From: Ulva prolifera
Lineage: Eukaryota; Chlorophyta; Ulvophyceae; Ulvales; Ulvaceae
Reading direction: 5' to 3'
Length of the DNA: 64,000 nucleotides
Assembly (NCBI GenBank): GCA_023078555.1
Contig: CM041199.1
Location: forward strand, 124,001-188,000
This document shows, piece by piece, positions 47,801-59,036 of the stretch; the first letter of the stretch is position 1, and each line of letters begins with the position of its first letter. The translations under genes and the position numbers were made by a program. The notes below the pieces were generated by a model. The model was not told where the DNA came from. It worked only from the letters and a program-made list of their open reading frames with translations, and did no database searches.

Positions 47801-49341
47801 GGGGTCAGCTCCAGGAGCAGCCCATGAAATCAATACCAGAGCAAACTGGGCAACCCACACCTGGTGGAGCTGCGCTTCGTGCTCCCCTGCAGCCCTTCTC
47901 CGCCTGCCTGGGCCTTGTCGATGTACGCGAGGCACTGGCGAGCGTATCGCCATGGCCGCCACCAGGGGCAGGGCCTGCGGGTGCCGTCACCGGCTTTGGC
48001 GGCAATGGTGGTCCTCTGCTGGGCTTTGGCGGTAGATTCATGGAGGCGTCCTGAGCGATGGGGAGGCTGTGTGGTTGTTCTTCTGGCGTGGGTATCGCTG
48101 GAGGTGTCATGCAGAGGGCAGGGGGCTGATCTTGTTCGCTTTGCCGGGGAGTCTCTGATGCAGCTGTAGCTATTGCCAGCCTGAGCCACGCTGCCTCAAC
48201 TTCTGGCCTGAGCATTGACGATGGCATGAGAGTGGTGAATCACACCCGAGCACGTACCGGTGACACCGGCGAAACTGGCAATATGATACGTCGGTGGGTG
48301 TGGTGGGGAACAAGCAACATGAGGAATCGGTGACATGAGCTGTCGCAAGCACAGGCACGGTACGGTTGCCTTGGGTCTGAGTGTGACATTAAAACCAGGA
48401 AAGGGGGGAAATTTTGTGGCGGGGTGGCATCACTGCTGACTGCACCGGTCCGATGGGCTGTAGACACAGCTGCCTCATGTACTACTTCGTGAGCTTGTGG
48501 GCAGGACATGAGGAGTAGATGTTGTGTAAAATACTGCGCAGATTCAGTGGTGGGTCGCTATGAATATCCATGGTGCAATGCAGCAGCCTAGGGATCGTGG
48601 CGGCAGGCGTACGTGTATCTGGGCAAGTCTTCAGGCGACACTTGGGCGATGAACGCCCCCTCAGGCTGATCTTCTGACACGATGGCAGAGCATGAAAAGT
48701 CGTACGCCATGTTCTGACCGTGCATATCGGTGACACGCATGATACATGCTGCTGTGTTGTTTGGAGGAGGACCGCGTGCCCTGGACTCTTGGATGCAGCG
48801 GAGGAACTGACGGTCGAGAGGATGCTGTGGGGAGGATTTTCCAGTCCTGAGCAGCAGATGTGTCGGTTAGTTATATTGTAACCGCCTGGACCTGTCAGCA
48901 CATCATCAGCCCTGCAGATTTTATGACTGGTCACAGTGTTCAGCACATCTGTTCAGTATGGCAGACACCATGAGCCTGCGTATGCGCAAGATGTACATAT
49001 GTATGTTCGATCGCATAATTGACATCTGTCAGCACGGAGAGCCCTGTGTGAACGCCCGCAGTGGCAGATGAATGCTTTCGGGAGCGCATGTGTGATCACA
49101 GTGCTGTGTCGTGCCAGTTGGCACACCCGGTGTGGAAGAATATGGGATGGCCTGCTTCATCTTCTGATTCTTGCCAAGGATGTGTTACCGGTGCAAGCAT
49201 CGCCTCTTTCACGATGGATAGCAGCCAGTACTCCCGCTCTTCCTGCCACTTGACAGCATAGTACTGGGCCATGGCCAGCAGCTCATCAATGACCACACGC
49301 ATGACGTCCACGCTTTCTAATGACACGATTCGATCACTCTA
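44865..49341 (-). CDS. WW-like-domain protein, otherwise unrecognised (structure partly resolved)
   Basis: Minus-strand exons: about 49341-49127, one starting 48207 with an unclear end near 47900, 46468-46212, 45947-45707, and 45306-44865 (stop). Junctions 49127/48207, 46212/45947 and 45707/45306 agree in phase; the link from the second to the third exon was not resolved and may hide an exon. The first exon is helical (V-I-D-E-L-L-A-M-A-Q-Y-Y) and then starts a WW-like domain, H-P-W-Q-E-S-E-D-E-A-G-H-P-I-F-F-H-T. Its second Trp, 23 residues on, comes from the next exon. Then follow a Pro-rich stretch with P-P-K-P motifs, a globular part with HVGASLLVLGTRVELRACD, a helical LRELRKYSD segment and a disordered tail. 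WW domains bind proline-rich peptides. It sits tail to tail with DRC11. I do not recognise the family. Confidence 0.55.
46064..46103. repeat. Perfect 17-base palindromic hairpin
   Basis: CGCAGCGGATCAGATAC (46064-46080) and its exact reverse complement (46087-46103) are separated by six bases, GACTCT. It lies in the intron between 46212 and 45947 of the minus-strand gene. A GATCTGAT-rich, CTCT-rich run follows up to about 46165. Confidence 0.9.
46507..46585 (+). repeat. Dispersed repeat family C, copy 2
   Basis: Near-identical word order to 6809-6880. It lies antisense in the intron just 5' of the 46468 acceptor of the minus-strand gene. Confidence 0.75.
46978..47250 (-). repeat. Dispersed repeat family D, partial plus full copy
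   Basis: The full reverse copy lies at 47179-47250: CACGCGTTGCTCGCAGTGCT, then ACCTGCC, TTGTCCTTGTAACACATG and CCCGGCCATGTGTGG. A partial one at 46978-47035 has CCCGGCCATGTGTGGT followed by CACGCGTTGCT. That order is the end of one unit joined to the start of the next, so it implies a former tandem arrangement. Confidence 0.65.
47606..47669. repeat. Exact 22-base direct repeat pair
   Basis: GATCACTGCAGGGCACACAG plus TG occurs at 47606-47627 and again at 47648-47669, with GATCA motifs between. Located in an intron of the minus-strand WW-like gene. Confidence 0.9.
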
Positions 49342-50961
49342 GCCCTCTAGCGTGTAGATACACAAGCCACTGGCGTGCAGACGCGCAAGTCACTCTCGTC
49401 TGCGCCTGCGCCTGCGCACCAGCGGAGGAGCGTTCCACATGCTGTCGACAATCGAGGGATTGACCACAGCCTCCAGTAGCATGTGTGATGGCCAGGGATT
49501 GTGTGAGTGACGTATTCAGAGCACCGCAGTGGAAACGACAACGCGCGCTTGTGTGCTGCATGCTGCAGTATTGATCGTCTCTGACTGTGCTCCGCTGGGC
49601 TGCATGCATAACGCCGCAGTATGTACTTGCAGAACAGCCTCGTCGACGTGCTTACGACAGCTCTTCATCCGATGTTGATGATCATAGAGAGGAGACACTG
49701 CTGGTCACCTGCCCAGTTGCTTGCAACACCTCGTGAGCTAGAGCTGGTGTTGCATCTGCCACTCACATGCTCTTGCTGTCAGGCTCGGTCAGACCACTGT
49801 GGCTTACTTCTGTCTGCATTCTCCGAACTGCAGCCTTCACCTTGTCTCGCTATTGCCTTAACTCGCTCAGGTGCGCAAGGGCATCATTTTGCCTTGCCTC
49901 TGAGTCACTGCACAGCCAACTTGGGGCACATTGCCTGGTAGGGCCTCTTGCCTGTAGGCACGTGTCGGGCATTGGCACCTTGCATGCCTCCCTTTCTGCA
50001 CACACACGCACACGTCAGTGAACAGGCATGTTGGTGAGTGTAGAGCACGTGTTACACTCACTTCTGCTGGCTACAGAGGCTGATGGCTGCAGTGGTTCGA
50101 CTGGCGTGGTTACACAAATCCTTACACATGCGTTGGGGCCAGGTGTGTGCATACAGCAGCAATCTGAACCCATGCTCGATCGTATATCACGCAGAAAGAC
50201 AGAAACTATTCGCTACTCCATCTGCAGACTGATGTTGACAACGGCCATCAAGTAAAACGGCCCCATTGGCCACATGTCCGTGGATGCATCCACAATGGCG
50301 CTGGGCCGCACTCTACCTAGAACAGGCACCCGCGACCAGCGACACCGGTCGTGGCTTGATTGCCGCTAGGCGTCTTCCCTCTAGAGTTTCGTAGGTTGTT
50401 CCTCTGGTCATATGGCCAGGCTTGCTTCCAATACATTCATGCAAACTGACTAGCTTCTTGATGATCCCACCCATAAGTGCCCGTACCCCACCCATTCATG
50501 GCTATGTGATCATGCACACACACGCATCCTCTCCCCATCCACACCCCCCCCCCCCCCCCCCCCCTCTGACATCTACCCCCTATCGCACGCGGACTCACAG
50601 CCCGCCCACATCCGATGTTGCACAACGTGTGCACAACCAGCTATTGGGAGCGGTCACACCCCCCTCATAATATGTGCACTGTTGGGTCACGGGTCAAGCA
50701 CGACCCCCGGGCTGCGCCGCCCTCTGATGCCGGCGCCGCTCCGACACTTCAAGCTGCAGCCAACGGCCTGTTGAACCACACCCTGCATTCATTCTAGGCC
50801 CTCAACTTTGTATTTTCGACGTCAGCGTTCACAGAAAAAGAAACGCGGTTTGTTATTGGCATGACTTGCATGTTCGTTTCAACTGCTGGCAACAGCGGCA
50901 TTGCGCTGTTTCCCCACCGTTCAGTCCTCCAGAGCGCTGCAGCAGGAGGGCGCGGCGGCAG
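49342..50961. other. 1.6 kb gap, no firm gene; contains a 21-base C run
   Basis: Frames around 49516-49700 on the minus strand and 49621-49941 on the plus strand are somewhat protein-like but lack support. A homopolymer of 21 C lies at 50544-50564 (the base just before it at 50543 is A), next to CAC-rich simple sequence. Such a run is prone to slippage and sequencing error. Confidence 0.5.
50544..50564. repeat. Poly-C run of 21
   Basis: Uninterrupted cytosines within a C/A-rich stretch. Length may vary between individuals or be affected by sequencing. Confidence 0.95.
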
Positions 50962-52449
50962 TCAGCAGCGCGGGGGGGCCTGCACGAGAGTCGCGCCGTT
51001 GTGTGCGAGCATGCTGCCCCGCCTCATGCCACTCGCACGGTACGCCTCCACATCCGCCCGCGTCGTCGGCCCATCAAGCCACAGCCCCCACGCCATCTTC
51101 CGCACCGTGCAGTGTGCCAGCTCCAGCCTCGCCCCCGAATGCCCCCAGATGCCGCACACCGCCCACTGCTTCCCGTCGGCCCGGTGGCCTCCATCCGCCC
51201 CCCCGGCCACACCACCCCCCTCCTCCGCGTCGCGCGTCGGTGTGCCGTCGGACGTCGGCGAGACGGGGTCCGCGCGTGCATGTGCCGCGGTGGCCGCGGC
51301 CTGGTGCATGCACCGCGGCACGTGCCGCGCGGACTTGATCGTGCAGCTGTGCATCACGAGGTACGTGTCCGGGCCGCGCGCCTCGAACGCCGTGATGCAT
51401 GGGCCGCTGCATGCCGCGTCGTGCAGCTCGAGCATCGCCCCGGCGGCGGCGCAAGCACACTGCTCGCAGCGGCGCATCGCGGCGCCGCGGGACACGACCT
51501 TCGTGCCGGCGCCGGCGGCGAAGAGGCCGACGCCGGCGGCCTCATGCGTGCATCTGGCGGTGGTGGCCTCGGCGCCGCCGGTGACGACGAGCGGGCAGCG
51601 GTCGAAGTGGCAGCGGTCAAACGTCACCGAGGTCTCCGCCGCAGTTACCACGACCGAGCCCCCTGTAATCGCACGTGGCTATGATCAAGTAGAGTGAATT
51701 GGAGGCAAGTTATGTTCAGTCTCGCACGGTTGTATCGGCCTCGATAACGGCTGGCTTGCAGAGAATCACTATCGCTGCCGCAGGTGTGGATGCTGTAGTT
51801 TTGCTTGAATTGGCAGAGCTGAACGCTCTGTTGATGTGTGACAAGAATACAGGCGGCGAGGCGGGCAGCACTGCAAATCAAGCAAGCAGAGGTCTGCGTG
51901 TGTGAGCACACAGCCATCTGTGGCTTTGATGCAAAGCGGTTAGTGCGGGGGCATGTGAGACTGGAGCGCACCGATGAAGCTCACATCCTGGAACGTGATG
52001 CCGTTGCACTCTGAGAGCAGCAGGATGGCATGCTCTGGTAAGCGGAAGGTGCCCCCAGAGATTGTCGTGCCCCTCAGGTCCCCCGTGACCTGCCACACCG
52101 GTGAGCCTTCAGGAGCTGGCACGAGGTTCCACACTGCGTGACTATTTGAAGACCCCGGTACTAGTTTCTCAGGGCGGACCGGGTGGATTGGAAGTTCCGG
52201 CAGAATGTCGCCAGCAGTGGCAAAGGGCCGGCCTGGGGCGATGTTGTGGCCTGAGGGCATGACGACCACGGCACCGAGCCATTTGTCATAGATGCCCTCA
52301 CAGATGGTCTGCAATGTGGTGGTCTTGGGCGCAACCTGCATGGGATCGCTGGATTGGGCAAGTTCTGGTGCGAGCGGGAAGCGATACGCTCTTGTCCAGG
52401 TGACCCTCATGAGAGACGAAGTGACAGTGGAAACCAAGTTTGAAGCGAG
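50962..52449 (-). CDS. Right-handed parallel beta-helix (pectin-lyase-like) repeat protein
   Basis: Two minus-strand exons, 52449 (or Met at 52437)-51972 and 51662-50962, join in phase 1 across a GTGCGC...TTACAG intron. They give about 388-392 residues up to the stop at 50962. The first exon has a lead-in segment and then rungs such as GTTISGGTFRL and NGITFQDVSFIG. The second continues with S-V-T-F-D-R-C-H-F-D, L-E-L-H-D-A-A-C, Y-L-V-M-H-S-C-T-I and L-E-L-A-H-C-T-V-R-K-M, the typical alternation of short strands ending in C/N-x-[FVI] turns. Proteins with this fold may bind or cut polysaccharide or act as adhesins. No catalytic Asp/Arg cluster is evident, so a structural role is as likely. The C-terminus might continue past a possible donor at G-A-T-L-V. 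A 5' exon is possible. Confidence 0.75.
51836..51900 (+). repeat. Dispersed repeat family D, copy in beta-helix intron
   Basis: GGCGGCGAGGCGGGCAGCAC followed by TGCAAATCAAGCAAGCAGA matches the 6.5 kb units closely. It lies within intron 51971-51663 of the minus-strand gene, antisense relative to the 44071-44130 copy. Confidence 0.75.
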
Positions 52450-53905
52450 CTACGCCGACAGACGACGCAGTGCTACCAGCACCATTCAATCATGAACGGG
52501 GAAGTGGTCCAACGTGATCGAGGCTGCAGATGCATCAAGCGCACGTTCCTAGTCAGTTCAAATCCAAACAACGTGCAGGCCAACACCGTGTGACATCATC
52601 GCCTGGCTGACACGTCTTTCAAGATACATCAATTTGGAATTAGATGCGTGACGGGCAGGAGAGGACACTGTCGCGCGGTACGGAACGACGGGCGCCGGCA
52701 GCCCTACATGCTGAGCACTGCAGCAAACGGGCGTGGAGATAACGGCCGGTGAGCCTGCATCATGTGGGACGGAACAACTTGCGGCAAGTTGCACAGATCG
52801 TGCTTTATGCGGGTGCAGAGGCTGTACGGTATCGATCACTTGTTGCGTAACGCACCAACATGTTTGCGAGGATTTGGACCGTTTGCGGAACGGCGCGCGC
52901 AGAATATTGACCAAGAAACTCAGACTGACTTGAGTAGAGTTTATGGTGCTTCAAGTACTTATGGCAGAGCAATCCAGCCGGGAAGTGGTGGTGGCAGTGC
53001 TGTGCTGGGACGTGACGAGGACAGCGGGACGGGCTAGCGAAAGCTTAGCCGTGAAGTGAGCAGCCATATATGAAGCTCACGAGCATGTCTGCACCAGAGG
53101 CGAGCGTCGACTGTTGCTGCGACGTCCTGAAGCAGCCGTGTGCGGCAGTACGTAAGTGCAGGACACCTGCAACGCCATTCCACGTCATTGCGCAGGTGCG
53201 CGGAACCCGGCCAGCTGACAGAGTATGCATGGTCAACAATGCCGCCGGTCCATTTTTGTAGACAGTGTTTTCACGTAATTAGACGCTCGATGCCCGACTT
53301 ATGCCTTCTTGAAGCAATACGAATCACGAATCTTAAATTGTAAAAATTGAAATTCCGGAGATTTCATGAACCAACATCAGATCACCATGTCTCGCGTATC
53401 CTGCACACCTGCCCATTACTGTAACAACAGATCAAACACTGTCGTCTCACCGCGCCACACTCTTACACGCACAAATCGAGATCACTGAAGCCATGTATTA
53501 GAGACTGCAAGCACGGGAGCGGCAACGAGTAGAACCGCCGGCAAGCGCGGGAGCGGCAGTTAGAACCACCGGCATGTGTAGTATGCTGGTTGGGCGGTGC
53601 TACCTGCCGGAAAGTATAAAGAAGACAATGGGGAGTCAACATCTACAAACGTGTGCCTATACGTGTCAACGGGGCCTCTACAGGTGTCTCCCGGGTGTGA
53701 AGACAGCACTGTCAAGCACTCCCCCGGAACTGCACAACTTGACTTATTCTGTACTTGTCCACTGCTCTGAGGCAGCAGCCATGGCATCGCTGCCCTACAA
53801 CCAAAGTGTACAGATCAGTCAGCCTAAGATGCCACAGCAGCATCACACTAAGGGCATGCTGCGTGCATGGACCGTCGCACGCCATGGTTGATTTCCTGCT
53901 GACAC
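52450..53905. other. 1.45 kb gap, no firm gene
   Basis: Plus-strand frame 52762-53037 reads like a Ser/Gly/Gln-ending C-terminus (E-T-Q-T-D-L-S-R) but no upstream exon or family supports it. The last exon(s) of the minus-strand gene to the right may lie between about 53500 and 53900. Confidence 0.4.
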
Positions 53906-55693
53906 CTGCAGATTTGTCCTGCTGCTTTGAGCGCCACTGATGTCCGGTACATGCCTGAAGCAGCACGATGTGCCAGTGTTCAGGCTCGAAATTCGCTTGG
54001 TGCCCCTCTATGAATCGTACTCTGTAGCGTGGGAACTGTGCGATGACTTTGCAGTTTGGTGTCTGGCGGACACCTTGGATTAAGATCTCAAGCCTCTGCC
54101 TTGGTTTCATTCTACACACAGGGAACCTCGTTAGGATTGGCTCTCGTACACTGTTCTGAAATCTGTCCGTCATTGTCACTATCCTCACTTGTCAAGTGGG
54201 GTGGGTAGAACGGAGTGATAGCTGTCAGGCCCGATGTGTGATTCAGTCGCTGACGTCCTAGTCAGCTCTGGGCAACGGACTATCCACCATATCAATGCCA
54301 TTACTCACATTTGCAGTTGATAGAACAATTGTGATTTTAAATGCAGATGTGTAGGTAATATGTTTATTAAAAAAATTAACTCATATGAGATTTCCAAATC
54401 CTGCATTCAATGATTGACCAGATTTTCACGCAGCATGCCATGGAGATCATTTCTGGGCCACATGTTTCTGGATGTTCTGTGATCCCAATGGAGGCCAACA
54501 TGCTTCATCTAAACTCGCTCGTAAGCATGTGTATGTGAAACGTACGCAAATCACCAGCCAGGCTGCTCTAGCCGGGAGCGACAACACTTTCGTGTACTGC
54601 AATGTGGATGGTCGCACCTCACTCAGAAGTGGACCTTGGGCTTTCCCATCGGCCTTGATGTACGTGCCCATGTCCTGCAAGTGTTCACCAGTCCCTGTGT
54701 CCAGGATCAGCCACTGTCCTTCATCATCCACATCCTTGTCCCGCTTCACTAGCTGCTCGGTGTAAAGAAGCCGCATGCAGTCCGTGCCGTCGTCAAATGA
54801 AGCCCAGATTACAAGACAGGGCTCCCCTGAACTCTCAATCCACACTCCCGCGCTTTCGTAGTTGCTCACCTCGTACAGCCGGACCACGTCGTCATCATCA
54901 CGCCACCTGAAGCAGCAGGAGTAGTGGTGTATCGAACATGGCACATGCTGCACAAGTGACGCAATGCCCACAGACAGATGGGCAAAAGGGGTTCTTGAGG
55001 CACCCAGAAGATGTACCATCTTGACCAAAAAGCTGGGGCACAAAAGCCAGGCTTTCGCAGGCTGTTACATGCAAGCACGCTGAATGACTTTCTACCTCCC
55101 TCGCTGCACCTTGCACGCTATTAGAGGGAGGCATGTGCTGGGGATGGCAGAGCACTTAATGTACCGCAGTAAGCATTGCTGGAAGCCGCACGAGGTGCTG
55201 ATGCGGGGATGCGCGCGGTGCACATTCGCAAGTACTGTAGAGAACCCATGGCTCTGATCTGGAAAATGGACATCTTGATTGTCTAGATCAGCCACTCCCT
55301 TCATGAACCACTTCATGGCCCTCTGCAATATGATTGCAGCATAGTCGACTTCGTAAGTCGTGTCGTGAATTGTGTGGCCGCCCTCACTTGCCGTCGACGT
55401 ATGCTGCAGACACATAATGCGGTTTAGGCCAGATGCAATTGAGAGAGTACGTGTTGCTAGGCCGCATCCCCAACATTCCTGGACAAAACTTTGTGAATCA
55501 TATTTCGCACCTCGACTGTTGCACGATACTTTTTCTTGCCCACTTTCACATCCTTGCTTTCCATGAGCTCCATACAAGCAGGTGTATCAGAGCTTATGCT
55601 TGTGATGACAGGCGTGTTCATGTTTGACGCTGGTGTCTCGCCTTGGTACGACTCTGTGGCATCGATGAAACCACAAGATCGCTTCTTAGCCAT
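53906..55693 (-). CDS. Unrecognised multi-exon protein (3' end not resolved)
   Basis: Minus-strand exons: about 55693-55480, 55403 to about 55247, 54906-54618 and 54155-53906; the last two agree in phase 0. The first segment has a Lys-rich patch KVGKKKYRATVEVRNMIHKV. The second has YEVDYAAIILQRAMKWFMKGV. The third is a compact acidic/aromatic segment, D-D-D-D-V-V-R-L-Y-E-V-S-N-Y then L-V-I-W-A-S-F-D-D-G-T-D-C-M-R-L-L-Y. The fourth has RLEILIQGVRQTPNCK and F-P-R-Y-R-V-R-F-I-E-G. The third exon, rich in short strands, could be a tudor- or BAH-like module, but this is a guess from composition only. The donor of the fourth exon (phase 1) leads to an unseen final exon. Codon use is balanced, like EEF1AKMT1 and PLAC8 and unlike DRC11. 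Confidence 0.55.
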
Positions 55694-56561
55694 TACTTCT
55701 TCGATATATGTGTTTGCTTCAGCTATGAACTGCCTGCGATGCTACTTGATCGACCTACCATCAGAACGCTCGACAGGTTCATCGATACGCGGAATGCATC
55801 TTCAAAATACACATGCCACGGACAACACTGCACTGGGGATGATCACACCTATATACAGGTGTCAAGGCACTAAATGGAGACTTCGAAATCGTACGTCTCA
55901 GATGAGACCAGCCAGCTGCACGACTCACGCAGTCAACCCACTCCAGATCAGCCAGACTTCACTTGCTCCAAGTAACATTCTCTACCTAGCCGTTATTTCA
56001 GGCGTCAGCGCACGGTCTATACGGGAGATACCCGGATACACCTGTCCGCAGCGTTAGTGCAGAACAAACACGAGATCACGACAGCAATCGTCGTGCAATC
56101 ACTGCTGCCCATTGCTTTCCCAACGCAGCACCTACCTTGAGACCAACGCACAACGTTCATCAGGACAGTCGTTCGTTGTGTACTTTCAGGGCTAGATCCA
56201 ATTTCAGACTGGCCCCCGCGCGCGTGCCCACCGCCACTATACGCCTTCGAGCCTTCGACTACAAGCCAAGACGAACGCATGACACCGAAGAAGGTGGATG
56301 AGCGATGGTGTTAAGTTCAATGTAGCAGCCGCAAGGGCACCATACCGAGTGGGCTCCTCTCTGAACATGATTGTACTCGGCCGAAGGTTCCCTGCTGGAT
56401 GTGACACAGAACAGATTAGCTGTGGCAAACAGTTCCTCCAATATGCAAATGTTATCAAGATCGTACCGCATGAGTACATGCTGGTGCTGCAGATCTGCTC
56501 TACCGTGTTTAGGCACTGCAATGTGAGCTGACATCTCGGACTCCCGTCCGCCTGTCACACC
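55694..56561. other. Divergent intergenic gap
   Basis: Lies between the start of the minus-strand gene at 55693 and the ING start codon at 56562, so it probably holds both promoters. No RNA gene or repeat family was recognised. Overlapping minus-strand frames at 56237-56816 run through the ING exons and are shadows. Confidence 0.5.
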
Positions 56562-59036
56562 ATGTCGAGCGCCCGTGGAGCGGGCGTGCATGCCACAGCC
56601 ATGGCCAAAGTGACAAAGAGCGTGAATAGCATTTTGAAGAACATTGAGAAGCTCGACAAACAGGCCAACGAAGCACAGGCCTATGTATGCTCCAGCTTGC
56701 CCTGACTGACCTTTGCTGACCCTTGCTTTCGCTCTCTGACTGCGATCCCATGCCTTCAAGGTTGATCGGCTCATTGGGCGAGTCCTGCAAGGGACGCCTG
56801 AAGCACGCGGTCCCATGACGGATCCACATGAGCTGGCACAAGTCAGGGAGCAAGTTGAAAGCTATATCGCTACGTATCAGAGGTTGCAGGACGAGAAAGT
56901 AACTCTCTCAAGAAATCTGTATGAAAGCATCTCAGCGCAGGTACGGCGACGCCTGCCACCATTGCTGTGACACGCCCACTGAATGAGCAAATTTCTCCAT
57001 ATCCATCCGTTCAGGCTGCGGAGTAGCGCTGAGCCAAGCGATACGCTGTAAAATAGTACTTCATCCACTGAAATTTCGGCCAATAGCATAGTGACGTGCA
57101 CTCGTTTTTGTTGGCGACAGGATCTTTGCTGTAGCGTTCCACCGACTAGACAAGCAGATGCAGCGCCACAAAACTTGCATGCGTATTCGTATTCGCGTGC
57201 AGGGTCACGTCTGCACCCGCTGCAGTGTGCCGAACGACCTGCTATTTGGTCACATCTGTCCTAACGACCGTGCTCTGCACATCTTGGTGTACCAATCCGA
57301 TATGAAAGGTCAAATTCTGGCTGGTTGCCATGACCCTTCGCAGACTCTGATTGCGAGCCACTGGTATGGCCGCCGGTGTCATTGCCCGGCAGCTGATCAA
57401 CATGTATCAAACTCATGCTTATGGATGTCCGCGCCTGGTCTTGCAAATCGTCGAGGCAGCAATGGAGCCTCCTCCTGGCTGAAGCCTCGTCTTCCCCCCT
57501 GGCCGTTCACAAATCTTGAGAAAATGCCATGGTCCTAATATGCCATGCCAGGTAGACGATCACACAGCTTCTGCTGCACACGTGAAGCACCTACATGGCG
57601 ATGTAAGCAAACTCAGCGAGATCTCAGCGCAGCCTCTCACTCCGGTCTTTCAAGCCGGAGCATGCCGCGGTCATTGCCAGCTCCAATGCAGCGTTCCCGC
57701 CAGACCTCTCCATTCAAACCACTTCTCAATGTTCTGTGGGAAAAGCTGCTATACCCACCTGGACATTTTGTCCTCTTCTACATCAAACACCGACACCATG
57801 TATCTTGGAACCACGCATGATGACACGCCTCGTCACCTGCTAGAGTGGCTTCAGGTTGCGGACCTGGAGCAGTCAAAGACCTCGCTCGAGCAGGACATGG
57901 CCTCTCTGACAGCCCGCATCGCAGCCGCATCGAGCGCCGGCCAGACTCGGATGTCCTCCAAGTCTGCTGGAACAGCTGGCGTCGGCGGTAGGCCGGGCCG
58001 AAAGAGCGGCCGTGCTGCGGCGGCGGCGGCTGCAGCGTCATTCCCCCCAGAGGTCGTACCGCTGCCGATTGCACCCCCGGTCATCCCCGCACACTTTGTC
58101 CCGTATACATTCAAGTATCCAGGGCGGGAGCCGTTCACGGTGCGCTTCCAACCTCTTGTCTGCGTTTTCTGACATTGCCATAACGCCCAGGGACAACAGA
58201 ACAGCCACCCTGATATGCCGCCACCTGCGCATCAAGGCGGATCAGGAGCCTTGGTCATGGCAGTGGACGCGTAGACTTGGCTTACCAGGCACTTCTGCTG
58301 CTGGCATATGGGTGTTGGTCTGTCGCTTTGCTGGCTGCCGGTGACTGCGTGCAAGCCTGAGGCTGCATGAACTGTGGCCAGCCGGGCATGGCATGCAAGC
58401 ATACTTCCTGGTAGGGGCTCGTCCAGCTGGCACACTGCATGTCCGTATGCCTTTCAGCTGACTCCCACACTCCTCCAGTGCCCCATGGCATGCGTGCTGC
58501 ATGCATGCCAAATTTGTGTACGTCCACACAGGCGCAGGCACCTCTGTATGGGGAATTACTTCTGCAGACTTTGTATTCAACAGTTCATTGTTCTGCGCCT
58601 GTGTGACATATGCAGCGCCGTCAGAGGAGTCTGCAATGACAAGACATGCTGCTGTTGCAGCGTGTGAACGCATGTCGTCCTTTTCAGAATTGCACATATG
58701 ACACGATGCACCTTGCAGTTCTCTAGCAGCCACATACTCTTTCATATTGGGGAAGAAATCGTTTTGGACCTCGTGTGGTCAAAACCGTGGCCTGCACATT
58801 TCCTGATGTGGGGTTGTGGAATGCAGGAATACGTCGACCCAAATGAGCCCAAGTACTGTATATGCAATCAGCCAAGCCAGGGAGACATGATCGGATGTGA
58901 CAACCCAGCATGCACGCGTGAGTGGTTTCACAACATATGTGTGGGGATTCAAACCCCGCCAGATAAGTGGTACTGCCCTGAATGCCGTGAAGCATGTGAA
59001 GGACTACCACCAAAGCGTTCGACGCGACGCAGTTGA
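56562..59036 (+). CDS. Inhibitor of growth (ING) family protein with PHD finger
   Basis: ING proteins guide histone acetyltransferase or deacetylase complexes to chromatin by reading histone H3 trimethylated on Lys4. Four exons, 56562-56684, 56761-56940, 57855-58139 and 58827-59036, join in phase 0 and give 265 residues, normal for the family. The N-terminal ING helical domain includes [16 protein letters not shown] and [21 protein letters not shown] linker with a Lys/Arg/Ala-rich nuclear-localisation-like patch (GRPGRKSGR) and a Pro-rich stretch follow. The C-terminal PHD finger spans about residues 205-255: C-I-C, GCDNPAC, WFHNIC, WYCPEC, giving the full C4HC3 zinc set. The Tyr before the first Cys, the Met of GDMIGCD and the Trp of EWFH are the usual methyl-lysine cage residues. 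The tail PPKRSTRRS is a polybasic end. Splice donors vary: GTATG, GTACGG, GTGCGC. Confidence 0.93.

Noticed and set aside
58939-58960. GGGGATTCAAACCCC resembles a T arm.
   Set aside because: It lies inside the ING PHD-finger exon (V-G-I-Q-T-P-P) and has no cloverleaf around it.
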